Assembly: GCA_034440635.1 (NCBI GenBank)
Contig: JAOTON010002243.1
Span: 1,148,501 to 1,212,500 of the forward strand
Origin: Lepas anatifera
Taxonomy: Eukaryota; Arthropoda; Thecostraca; Lepadidae
Direction: 5' to 3'
DNA: 64,000 nt
The notes below the pieces were generated by a model. That model searched no databases and was not told where the DNA came from. It worked only from the letters and a program-made list of their open reading frames with translations. Shown here in pieces: positions 50,325 through 61,329 of this stretch. Numbering within the stretch: the stretch's first letter is position 1; each line of letters starts with the position of its first letter. A program made the translations under genes and the position numbers.

Positions 50325-50970
50325 TTTCTGATCAATGGAATCGGTCCTGCTAAACCTCGGAAAGGAGGCCTTTCGTGCTCAACAAGTGTTGCTTGCTACA
50401 GTGATTTAACACGGTATTTGTGGCCGCCGCCTAGCATTCGAAAGCTATTAACATCCATTTTGTTACATACACTTGTTAGATATGTTCAGTTTTAATCCGA
50501 AGATATATGTAAGCATCATGGTTTCCATGGGATGTGGATGCCTTAGAAGACCTGTGTCTCTTAAAACACCCCCTCCCGGATTCCATGGAATATGAAGTCA
50601 GTCATCGCACCATCATTTTCCACTATCTACAGTAAACCTTACAGGGATAGGTACCTCCCCGGACGACTGGTCCAAGCTAGTTCAATCGTGATTGGTAGAA
50701 CAGCATGTAAAGAACTACTACTTTCTCTCTTTTTTCATTTATCTAAAACATTGTGGTAAAGGAAATATCATATTATGAAATACATATCTTGAGGACCATC
50801 ACCGGGTCCTTTTTTATTCGCTTGTTATGAGGGAAACAACCGGATTGTTCTACGTGAAAAATTTCCCCAAAATAAAATATGTGCTGTGACGTTAAATTCC
50901 GGGGAATCCACGACAAAGTAAATATTGTGATTAATTATTAACTGGGGTCCACCGACAACTTCCATACACG

Positions 50971-51339
50971 TTACCGAGATGGATGAGCCGGGTTCGGGAA
51001 GAAGACTTCTGGGTGAAGTCCGATTCCTAGCTCCCGCCAGAGCCTCAGGTTGGTACCACCCATGTCGCTTACTAGCGACACCACGCGGTCACCAGCTTCC
51101 TCAACAGACATGACGGCACGTTGAACCAGATCTTGTATAAAGTCATCTTCCTCTATAAATCGATCTTCTATAAAGTAAAGGAATCTTGGCAATGGCGCAC
51201 TCTTGCCTGTGCTTATTCTTTTACTGGAGTGGTGGCACGTTTGAGTGTCTCTACTAACCGTGAGTGGTGGTTGAAAAGAAATGATACTGGATAGTGATGA
51301 GAAGTTTTTGAGATATTTTAAATGCATTTTGCAGTCCAT
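50971..51339 (-). pseudogene. P/THAP9-type transposase, upstream fragment
   Basis: VVSLVSDMGGTNLRLWRELG matches the D-M/G-G-x-N...LG segment that holds an early catalytic aspartate in P-type transposases, followed by the short loop VFFPNPAHPS. The first ~60 codons overlap element end sequence shared with the non-coding short copy and are probably not original coding sequence. No THAP domain seen. Confidence 0.7.
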
Positions 51340-51828
51340 TCCGCCTCTTAAAAGGTTTAAGACAAGGCCAGAGATAGGAGCCTGTTTAATTTTTCGAGAA
51401 CATGTATTATTTGTGCCTAGGGATTTCTTCAGACCGGATGGGCCTTTAAAATAAGCAATTGAACCGTTTGATTAATTTGATATATCGAAACAAATTCAAA
51501 GTTTGATTGAAACAATTGAAACACTAGAGGAAAAGGTATTCAAAGAAGGTTAAAAGAGGTTTGCAAAAGGTAGGCAAATTCAAACTTATTCAGCATATTT
51601 ACAAACTGAGTCAACTTTTTCGTCAGCTTATTTGACTCGCTGTCTTCACAACTCAACTCAGCTCAACTTATTGACGTGGTGTGAAACAATTCAACTCAAC
51701 TCATCTGTCTAATTTTTTTACTCAACTCAGAGTCGAAAGAGTCGGAATTCGAGTTACACTCTGACTCCCACTCACGAGTCACACAACTCGGACTGCTACA
51801 GCCTACGTGTGCATATGTTATGCATGTA

Positions 51829-53186
51829 CCGGGTGTCCCAAAATAAAATACCACATTTGAAATGTGTATATCTGCGAAAGTATTTACGATAGAAACATGA
51901 AATCTTCACCATGTTACTTTGTATTTCAAAGTATTTGTTATGTCACCGTAATATTGACGGACTTCTCAACCATAACGCCCCTACAGCACGTGCTCCAGAT
52001 GTGAGCCGTTCCTGGACACACATACCTCTGCTCTGTTTAGCCCTTCCTCACAAACACGTTCGCACATTCCAGGCCTGATAAGGCGAACTTGCTTCCTGAT
52101 GCTGTTCTTCAGGTCTGTGAGTGTTTCAAGTCCTGGATAGTACACTTTGCTTTTTAGGTATCCCCACAGAAATAAGTCTAGGGGGTCAAGTCCGGTGAGT
52201 GTGCTGGCCAGTCAACTTTAGTCTTCTTTGAGATCACCCGCTCATCAAAGTGATCCCTAAGCCATGTTAGGGTGGCTCCTGCCGTGTGAGGGGCTGCCCC
52301 GTTTTGTTGCAACCACTGCTGCTGCAGGTTATCCACACATTTTCGCTTCAGTGCTTCCCAAAACCGCTGGAGTACGGCGATGTAGCGCTTGGTGTTTACT
52401 GTCTGCGTTTCTCCTCCGTGGCTCTCAAAGAAGAAGGGCCCTATAATACCCTGACTGCTCAAAACGCACCATGCTGTCACCTTTGGTGAATGCAGAGGAG
52501 TCTGGAGAACTTCGTCGGGTGCCGATTTGCCCCAAAAGCGAAGGTTGTGGCGTTAACCTGGCCACAAAGATGGAAGTGCGCTTCATCCGAAAACCAAACG
52601 TGCAGAAAGTGGTCTAACCTGGAGCATTTCGATTTGAACCAGTCACAGAACTTAACTCGCCGTTCTTGGTCCAATGTCGTCAGCAGCTGGTGTGAAGATA
52701 TCTTGTATGGAGTCAGTGCAAGGTTTTTTGTCAAGATTCTGTGTGCTGAAGACTTGCTGAAGTCCACGAGACTTACCAAACGACGAACAGAGGTCTTTGG
52801 CTGCTTTTGAATGGCCCCGGCGATTTTAGCGACGGTTTCGTTGTTTATGGACAGCTTTCTTCCCGATTTTCCCCTACGTTTGTGCCGCACTGTTCCAAAT
52901 GCTAGAAAATGTTCGGGCAATCTCAAAATTGTCTTCCTAGTGGGAGTGAGGCAGTGGGGGAAAGTCGCTTCAGTTTTCGCTGTGTTAAGATCACAAACTT
53001 CGTCTGGACGTACAATTTTAGTTTTTACTTCCGTATTCAACGGTGCCATATCTTAAAATGAAATGAAGGGGACAAAACAAAATTTCAGAATTTCTACAGC
53101 ACGTGGATCAAAAACTTCCATGGTTTTATCAATGAGGGCACTACAACTGAAGGAGAAAATGTGGTACATTATTTTGGGACACCCGT
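51829..53186 (-). mobile_element. mariner-type transposon, 1358 bp, inserted in the duplicated block
   Basis: Inverted ends gggtgtcccaaaataaaat and attattttgggacaccc; TA at 51827-51828 and 53187-53188. The homologous place in the other duplicated block (about 13385-13400) lacks the element, giving an empty site. Confidence 0.93.
51984..53049 (-). pseudogene. Tc1/mariner-type transposase with D-to-N change and frameshifts
   Basis: Starts at 53049 with an N-terminal helix-turn-helix region (KTSVRRLVSLVDFSKSSAHR). The first catalytic aspartate is in VWFSDEAHFHL. A frameshift at about 52500 follows, then QQNGAAPHTA, where family members have QQDGA..H: the second catalytic Asp is Asn (AAC). The third acidic residue is in AHSPDLTPLD, 36 residues later. 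Another frameshift lies right after it, followed by LDLFLWGYLKSKVYYP and a C-terminal tail to a stop at about 51984. A DDD rather than DDE triad is implied. The protein is dead by frameshifts and by the catalytic change. Confidence 0.9.
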
Positions 53187-53299
53187 TACATGTATATAAT
53201 GGATTTACTGTACATGCTTCTATTCCCGCAATATTGAGTAGGCTTAGCTTTATGCGACCCGTTCGAGCTTAAACATGCTCGTTACAAGAAATTATTTGT

Positions 53300-54240
53300 G
53301 CCTAAGAACATCAACCCTCACTTCGGTTGGGGAGGGAGTGTTTGAACACCCCTCGGGTTTTGTTGGTGGCACACAAAACGCAGCACGAAGCGCTGGCACA
53401 TGATCAAATCGCAACCTTTTCCTAAATTTTAAGGTTGGGTCCTTTGCAGTCAGGTCAGCAGTGCAGGCCAAGTGATCTCACCTTCAAGAAATTTTGAGAT
53501 AGCATTAGTAAGAATAGAACGAATCTATCCAACTGAACCTCATATCACATAATGGGCCTATCGGGTACTACAAAATATATTCCGGGATTTTTCATATCGA
53601 TGTCCTAGGGTTAGGTACAGTCATGACCTCTCCATTGGAAATTCAGGGAGAAGATGGGGGAATTAGCCGCAAAATGCTCCATTTCTGTAAATAAAACTAA
53701 AAATACTTTCTTACTCTCCAAATCGTAGTATCCTGGGCTCATCTCCAGTTTCATGTTGCAAGTTTGGACCTGTGACCTCTGAGAGGTCATGTTGGACCAC
53801 CATTATTATTATTCCATTATTATTGCTATTCTATTGATATGTATACTGACTATGTTAGGTCTGACAGACCTTGAGTTGGCCTAAAGTCAGGCCATTTTTA
53901 TGTTTTGACCTAGAATAGTCATATCATAACATCATTCAATTTGCCGTAACGAGACGAAGCGAATGGAGCCCAAACATTTGTTCCAATTTAACTCTGTCAC
54001 ATGCTAGAGCCCAGAAACTCTTCGCCGACCTGCCGCTTTCTTGAGACCTGTCATTTCCTCAATACTGACCAGGGTCAGAAAGTGACTGGTTTAGATTTTC
54101 ATAAATTCTTCTGAGCTATCCACTAGCCTTCGCAATTTTGTTTCACTATCCAGCATAGAAGCCGAAATCGAGGGGGTGTTTGAACCCCACTCTCCATTGG
54201 GCAAAGGTGGCTCACAGGCCCGCTGGGGCGGGTGTTAAAA
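53300..54240. repeat. TTAA-type element, duplicate of 12342-13271 in inverse orientation
   Basis: Ends cttcggttggggaggg and gctggggcgggtgttaa correspond to the ends of 12342-13271 after inversion, and the interior aligns throughout. Confidence 0.8.
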
Positions 54241-54949
54241 AGTAGCATAAGATGCATTTCACAACAGGAAATTGTGACTAGATCCGGGGCATAATGTCTC
54301 AGTGACATTGGGGAAATCCTGAAACCGACGTCACACGAGAGAAATGCTATACGATACTCTCCTTCTCGGTCCGAAGTGAGCCGTCGATACCGGCGATGCC
54401 CGCGAGAGACAAAGCACCGAGCATTAGTCCCTGTGACGCTTTCAAGTGCGCGTGTCTTTTAGGCGACGACAGTTGAACAGTTATGGCCAGTTAAGATCAT
54501 CCTGTTTGCCAATAAAACATCATATTGGCAAAATCAGTAGTTCATTTAATTATCTGAAGCTTCCTAAAGTATAACGAAATTTGATCTCACATGTTTGTTT
54601 TTGTAGAAATCTAAGCCCCAGTGGCAATCAGAGGTCCATGGAACGAGACGGAACGATTTGGAATATTTGTGGGGTTTCTGCAAACTGTTTAAGGCCCTTG
54701 AAGGTAATTTTGATCGCTGATAAGGAAGCAAATAGTCTGCATCCAGTGCCCCGGTGACTCTGCGTCCAGCAACCACTCTGCGTCCAGAATGGTTGCTTCT
54801 CTATTATATTGTACCAATGAAATAAACGCTAAAGAAATACAGTCACCTTTAACATCCCTGAGATCTATATTGAAGGCATCCTCAGCTTTTCAAAGGCCTT
54901 TTTCACAGCCTTGCTTTACTTCTTTACTAACTTTAATTCTTTACTTCTT

Positions 54950-55517
54950 TTACTACTTCTTCTTTTTCCTGGAGTGGTGGAACCTTTGAGTGTCTCTACT
55001 AACCGTGAGTGGTGGTTGACAAGAGGTAATACTGGATATTGATGATGAGGAGATTTCGAGGTATTTAAAATAGAATTTGCCGTCCGTTCCACCTCTTAAA
55101 ATGTTAAAGACAAGACCATATATAGGAGCCGGTTTAATTTGTCGAATACATGGCTTATTTGCACCTAGGGATTTCTTCAGACCGGATGGGCATTTAAAAT
55201 AAGCAATTGAACTGTATAATTAATTCGATATGTTAAAACAAACTAAAACTTTGATTGAAACAATTGAAACACTGGAGGAAAAGGTATTCGAAGGAGGTTA
55301 AAGGAGGTTTGCAAAAGGTAGGCAAATTCAAACTTATTCAACATATTTACATACAGTGTCAATTTTTCGTCAACTCAGTTGACTCGTTGTCTTCACAATT
55401 CAACTCAACTCAACTCATTGATGTGGTGTGAGCTGACTCAACTCAACTCAACTCAGAGTTGAACGAGTAGGAATTTGAGTTAAACTCCGACTCCGACTCA
55501 CGAGTCGCACAACTCTG
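54950..55517 (-). mobile_element. Second left end of a P-type transposon
   Basis: Inverse counterpart of 13418-13975, ending with CACAACTCTG at 55508-55517. Beyond it gtgacgcc (55518-55525) nearly equals gtaacgcc (42836-42843) beyond the right terminus at 42844. Thus this end, not the one at 51791, may be the original partner of 42844. Confidence 0.8.
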
Positions 55518-55521
55518 GTGA

Positions 55522-55603
55522 CGCCAGCCCCCTCCGGCGGGACTGTGACGCCAGCCCCTCCTGCGGGACTGTGACATAATCCCCGCTCCTGCGGGGCTGT
55601 AAC
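55522..55603. repeat. Short ~28-bp tandem repeat flanking the P-type locus, right side
   Basis: Three to four units with the cgggactgtgacgccagccc core, the same unit order as 42706-42843. Confidence 0.85.
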
Positions 55604-57433
55604 GTGACCAGAAATTCGTCATTTACAAATCGCCCCGCACGACTATCAAAGTTGACAATGCTTGTTGTGCTAGGGCTGCTTTGGTTCTGTCCTCCCCCAC
55701 CCCCTGTATTTACAGCTGATATTTTTATATGCGAACTTCTCTGAAATTTTCACACACTTGTGCTTCAATTGCTTCGCTTACCTACAGCACTGCGCCTTCT
55801 GTCAAGGTTTTATTCAGTTTGCAAGACAAGTTATTTGGCTCTCTTATTTGAGCTAAAACACTGCTCACATTAATGACCGAAGCCTGGATGGGTGGGGTAA
55901 ATAGACCTGGCAAGCCACTCTGAAAAACGAGCTCAGGTAACCTGGGTTTAGAACATCATATTCGCCAAGTGTCATACTCCGTGATCATGTACAAACATGG
56001 AGCACACGTGCGCTATCAAACAACAATATGCAGGTTTCTATCGTAAGGTGTTATTATTCTACTACGTTCCCTCTTTCATTAGAGTGACGGTCCTACTCAA
56101 ACAGTAATAACATCATAAAGCTTACATTTTGAATTCTTGAGTGATTATTTCTCTCATTTTAGTGCAATTACCACACCTTTGATACCTTGCAAAACCTTGC
56201 AAAAGAAAGACCATCTACGACATTCACTGTGGAAATAAATATTGAATATATTTGGTATTAAAGGAAATGGACCACTCGGTGAAAATTATAAAAAGAAGTA
56301 CCTTTCGACAAAAAAGGGTCTGAAAATCTGGAAACCACACATTTTTCCACCGCCACCCGCTCAAAACAAAAATACTGTTCTTTTCTTACTACCCTGGGTT
56401 GATTTAAACATTACGTGTAATCACGAAGCTAAGCTGAGCTCACTACTGACGGTAGGTAGGGTTGCAAAATCTGTATCATTTCCTAACATTTATCACATAG
56501 TATTTGTTGTCAGGTGGAAAGGGATTCCTTGATGGTTTGAGATCGGGACATTGTGTTTTATTTTGAACCTTAAGGTGTGCGGAAATTTAATACTGAGAGC
56601 TTTTGGTGAAATAAAATACGCAAATAGTGGGTTTTCGACACGCTCTAAAAAACCGCTAGTTCAAAACATATTATGTACTCGTAAGTGAGACACTCCATTT
56701 CGCCCAAAGTATTTAGGTATGCCTTCATTTTTGTGGCTGGTCAAGCAGTGCAACGTCTGTATTCTGGAAGCAGCAAAGACATGCATATCAATCGCCAAAA
56801 AGCTCGCAGTCATAAGCGTCTGATACAAAGATAAGAGCTGGTGGAGCCGATTTTGTGGGCAACCGCGCTCTGCAGGGAGAAATCGTGACAGCTGACGGCT
56901 GCAGGCTGCCGCAGCTCGCTGCAGGGAGCTGCCAGAGCTGATCCCCGCTGAGACAGACGCTTCGCTCGATGCGCTGGCCGACACTATCTGACAGAGGGCT
57001 TCTGTTGGAATTGGTGTTGTCAGTGGTGGGAAAATGGTTCGGCTAGCGCGTGCTGGATCAAGTTGAAGTATTTGCGGCGGGGTTAAGCAGCTCAGAGCCC
57101 ACACCAAATGCTGTGTTCCCTGTTACTCTGACGACCAGTTATTCAATAGATACATTGGAATGAATGTATATATGAAATTTCCAGACACGTTTTCTGTCAA
57201 CAAAGCAAATATCTATCAATTTTTTATGCAAAATTAATCCCTAACTTCCCTATTCAGAAGTATTTAAGCTTTTTTCACGGCACTGGAAAAGCGATGTTCC
57301 AGTGTCCAAGGTATTCAAGGAATTCCAAGGAATTTTTCGTTCGAGAAAACCATGCAGGTAGGTCAATATTGAGTTTCACTCTCGAGTGATCCGTGACGAG
57401 TAAACCCGATTTAAAAATGATAAGTTGATACGG
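55604..57433. other. Unassigned sequence
   Basis: No recognisable gene or repeat. Minus-strand open frame 56661-57107 (148 codons) has low-complexity Ser/Ala content and no known motif. Confidence 0.45.
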
Positions 57434-57578
57434 TGATGATAAGTTGATAAGTTGGCCTGTCCCCTCGAATCCGGAAATGTAAAAAAACACTGAAGAATCT
57501 TCAAAGTGTTGAAGATTCTTCAGTGTTTTTTACATTTCCGAATTCGAGGGGACAGGCCACCTTATCAACTTATCATCA
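57434..57578. repeat. Hairpin, ~70-bp arms with 4-nt loop
   Basis: 57434-57504 pairs with 57509-57578 around loop agtg; the arms include ggcctgtcccctcgaat and acactgaagaatcttcaa with few mismatches. It could be a small fold-back element; a miRNA-type precursor is conceivable but unsupported. Confidence 0.85.
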
Positions 57579-58761
57579 TGCTCCTCGCTGCAGCACTTCA
57601 AAACCTATCACGATTTTAAAAATGGTTTATTTAAGCACTTTGGATCCACAAAATCTGGATGAAAAGCCGTTGCTCTATCGCGATGTCACGCAAAACTGCA
57701 CGGCAACAAGCCAAAACAAACATCAATTAATATACCATTCGGAGTGCATCTGTACATCGTCATAGTTGCCAGTTTTCAATCTTCAAATAGGCCAGGTGGC
57801 CCACTTTTTCGTGAATAAAAGTCAGAGATCAGATTTCCAGTCAGAAATCGATGTCGATATCGATCGATATCGATCAGATTTCTTGCCTCAAGGCTAAAAC
57901 CGGTCTCAAGGCTAAAACCTGTTTTACAGAGGTTCGCTGTTACGGACTTGACAAATGACATGTGACAGTTCATGATGTCACAACTGGGTCTAAATGCCAA
58001 ACGTTCTCAAAATATACCAACATTGCAGTGTCATGATATTTTGAATTTCGCTCCGCTACCACATGCAAAGTTTCGAAAAACATTTTTCAAATATCGACCC
58101 CATTCCCAAAATAAGGTCTCCAGCGGCCAGACGGCGTCCGTGGAAGTCAAAGGTGACAGGCGCTGGCGGTGGCCGGTCTCTCCGCAGAGCCCTGAGGGAA
58201 GAGACTGCTTTGGACGCACAAGCGCTGCCGTGCGCCGACCGTGAGAGGTGTTGCCTCTCCTACCATTCTCCTGTGCAGCGTTGTTTTAGCTGGTACTGGA
58301 GGCGCCGAGTGCTCGTGAGTATGGAGGGGCATGCGAACGGGCTGTGCCAGAATTAAATACAATTGTTGATCCATTGCTTTAATCAAACTTGGTTGGTAGC
58401 GCTTGTAGATGTATGTACATACATACATATGTACGTGCTCAGCATCGGGGCTGACTGAGACGGAGAAGAATGTCACGCGTTGGCAGCTGAGTGTGTATAT
58501 TTTCCCGCCGAGTTTAGTTTGGTTCGCACGGCGTATCAAAACATATTGTTGCGTATTTGTTTGCAGTCTGTGCCATGTGGGATCCTCCCACGGGAAGGTG
58601 CCGCTTCTTTATCCACTATAGTACAGCGAGTAAATATAATTTTGCAGACATGGCGCTCCGAATGATTGGACAAAGCCCGGAGGTTAAAAAAACTCCTAAA
58701 AATGTTCCGTTTCAAATCCCTGGAAAGGAACGCATCAAACTACACACGCACCTCTTCTATA
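57579..58761. other. Unassigned sequence
   Basis: No recognised gene. A plus-strand frame at 58557-58775 and neighbours at 58063-58356 are open but match nothing I know, and the former runs into the minisatellite. Confidence 0.4.
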
Positions 58762-59570
58762 GTGTGGAAACGTGACTACACCGGTCAGCCGCCCCTGTGG
58801 TGTACGGAAACGTAACTGCACCGGTCAGCCGCCCCTGTGGTGCATGGAAACGTACCTACACCGGCAGCTGTTCCTGTGTTGTATGGAAACGTACCTACAC
58901 CGGCAGCTGTTCCTGTGTTGTATGGAAACGTAACTTCACCGGTCAGCCGCTCCTGTGTTGTATGGAAACGTAACTTCACCGGTCAGCGCCTGTGTTGTAT
59001 GGTAACGTAACTTCACCGGTCAGCCGCTCCTCTGTTGTACGGAACGTAACTACACCGGTCAGTCGTTCCTGTGTTGTATGGAAACGTAACTACACCGATC
59101 AGCCGCTCCTCTGTTGTACGGAAACGTAACTACACCGGTCAGTCGTTCCTGTGTTGTTGGAAACGTAATGACCGATGCCGCTCCTATGTTGTACGGAAAC
59201 GTAATACACCGGTCAGTCGTTCCTGTGTTGTATGGAACGTAACTACACCGGTTAGTCGTTCCTGTGTTGTATGGAAACGTAACTACACCGGTCAGCCGCC
59301 TCTGTTGTACGGAACGTAACTACATCGGTCGTCGTTCCTGAGTTGTATGGAACGTTCTAGACCTATCAGCCGCTCCTATGTTGTACGGAAACGTAACTAC
59401 ACCGGTCAGTCGTTCCTGTGTTGTATGGAAACGTAACTACACCGGTCAGTCGTTCCTGTGTTGTTGAAACGTAACTACACCGGTCAGCCGCTCCTCTGTT
59501 GTACGAAACGTAACTACACTGGTCAGTTGTTCCTGTGTTGTATGGAACGTAACTACACCGTCACTGCCTG
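58762..59570. repeat. 40-bp minisatellite, about 20 copies
   Basis: Units with the core cgtaactacaccggtcag followed by a variable cgttcctgtgttgtatgg or ccgctcctctgttgtacg. The two variants alternate over much of 59000-59520, giving an 80-bp higher-order period. Several single-base deletions occur. Confidence 0.95.
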
Positions 59571-59852
59571 TTCCAGGGGTGTAATTTTGTGAAAATGTTT
59601 AGGGGTGCCTTTTCCTAGCTGACCCATACAATTTTACTGGCGGTGTTAGGGGATGAAAAACTTAAAAAGGGGTAAAAAAACTTATAACTTTGTCGCAACA
59701 TCTTTAATTACGTCTTTTTTGCTTTATTTGCACTCCATACTGTTCCCCTGCGGGCCAGAAGAAGTATCCTGGCCTTCTGGTTTGACCGTTTGGGGGAAGC
59801 ATGGCCCTAATGCCCCCCACCCCCCTTGCATCCGTCAGTGACTAGACATACT

Positions 59853-60698
59853 TTAACACGCGCATTGCGCATTGACCCGCCACCCCCTCGGGTTTTTCGG
59901 AGATAACAGAAAAACGGCGGCGCTTAACGCCACCGTACTGGGCATAAATTTTCCCTCATCCGTTTTACAGCTTCTGTGAAAATTTTAAGGTTAGGTCATC
60001 TCAGGTCAGGTCACCAGTACAGGTCAAGTGACCTGACCTAAAAAAATAGTTTAAGATAGCATAAGTCGGAACAGGGCGAACTTATCCGATTGAAACTCAT
60101 ATCACATAATGGTCCTACCGAGTTCTCTCAAATATGTTTCGGTATTTTTTATGTCGATGACCTAAGGTCAGGTACGAGGCATGACCTCTCCATTGGAAAT
60201 ACACAAGAAAATGGTTTTTACTTAATAACTCAGTAACGGATGGCGATAGAGCGTTTATTTTAGCTGCATTAGACGCGCCTTGTCTTTGCAGTTCTAATGA
60301 TATGCATTTTTTTATAATTTGACCTTGACCTGACCTCAGGTCCGGTCAAATCCTTGATTGGACCTAGCGATGTCAAATTATATATCATTCGATTCGACTT
60401 GCTGCGAGGATTTATATAGTTCAAGTCGTTTTGCTCTATTTTTACTTGTTCAGATGAAATAACCGAAAACCTTGATTTATATGTATTCCCTATGACGGCA
60501 TGTTTTGACCTCTCGTGACCTTAAATGTGACCTGAGAAAAAAATGAGCCAAATATTTTCGATGGAGAAGTGGATGGGCTACCCAACGCCGGTTACCGTTT
60601 TTTGCTACCTACCGTGGTTCTCGAAATCTTAGGGGGGCGGGTATACGCCCCGTCGTCAAAGCGAAGGTGGCTCAGACCCCCGTCAATGTGCGTGTTAA
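59853..60698. repeat. TTAA-type AGGTCA-rich element, 846 bp
   Basis: TTAA at 59853-59856 and 60695-60698; inverted ends cacgcgcattg..gacccgcc and gacccccgtcaatgtgcgtg. Same subfamily as 33517-34360. Non-coding. Confidence 0.9.
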
Positions 60699-61329
60699 GC
60701 CATACGCCCAAAGATCGTGGTGGCGGCTGCAACCCTAACTTTCGGGCTATTGGGGCAGCGCCCACCATTTTCCAGCTGTTTCCGTACCTCGTTTTTGGTA
60801 ACAAATTAAGCGATAAGTCGAGTCACCTTTGGCCCCAGCGACGTCGACGACCCTTTCCCACAACTTCAAAATAGTTCCTGCGCCTATACTTTAAGCTTCC
60901 TGCTCATCAAAAGGTCAGAGCTCGCAAAGCTGCAAACGTGGTGAAACCAGGAGCTTTTGGTGTCTTTTTGGCAGAAAATATGTTGTACGCAGACAACCAG
61001 CACCTTTAAGTGTTACTGTTTGCATTTTATCGCCATTAAAGGCTTATTTATGGTGTTACATTGTTGTTGGACTAACAGAGCTTTGAACGCTTATTTAATA
61101 AGGGGAGCTTCAAGTGCCGGCGTGATTTGTAATACACAAGACATTTTCTCCTGAGAGCCTTACGTTGTATTATAAACGGGATGTAAAGTTAAAACAGTGA
61201 TTTCTGGTCACTTCAAAAATCATGTAGGGGTTCACATAAAGCTCTTGTTGGCAGGGTTGAGAACGCGTGGCCAGATGTGCCCCCCCCGCTCACTTTTGAA
61301 AACGTTCCGACGCGCCTGGTTTAAGTAGC

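Larger units (their letters stand above)
42844..51791 (-). mobile_element. P-superfamily-like transposon, long copy with nested insertions
   Basis: Inverse-oriented relative of 13418-16828. The right terminus CAGAGTTGTG lies at 42844-42853 and the left terminus cacaactcgg at 51782-51791 (one substitution from the expected CACAACTCTG). It keeps the middle part missing from the short copy, with P/THAP9-type transposase remnants on the minus strand. Nested in it: a TA-flanked MITE (43760-44353), a SINE (45261-45442), a TTAA MITE (45608-46063) and a Penelope-like element (47541-49941). The octamer beyond the left terminus is actctg-distal actgctac, as in the short copy, but the octamer beyond the right terminus is gtaacgcc, so the two ends may derive from different insertions. 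Confidence 0.8.

Noticed and set aside
56661..57107. 148-codon minus-strand frame as a host gene
   Set aside because: Low-complexity Ser/Ala content, no recognisable domain, no supporting neighbour or splice context.
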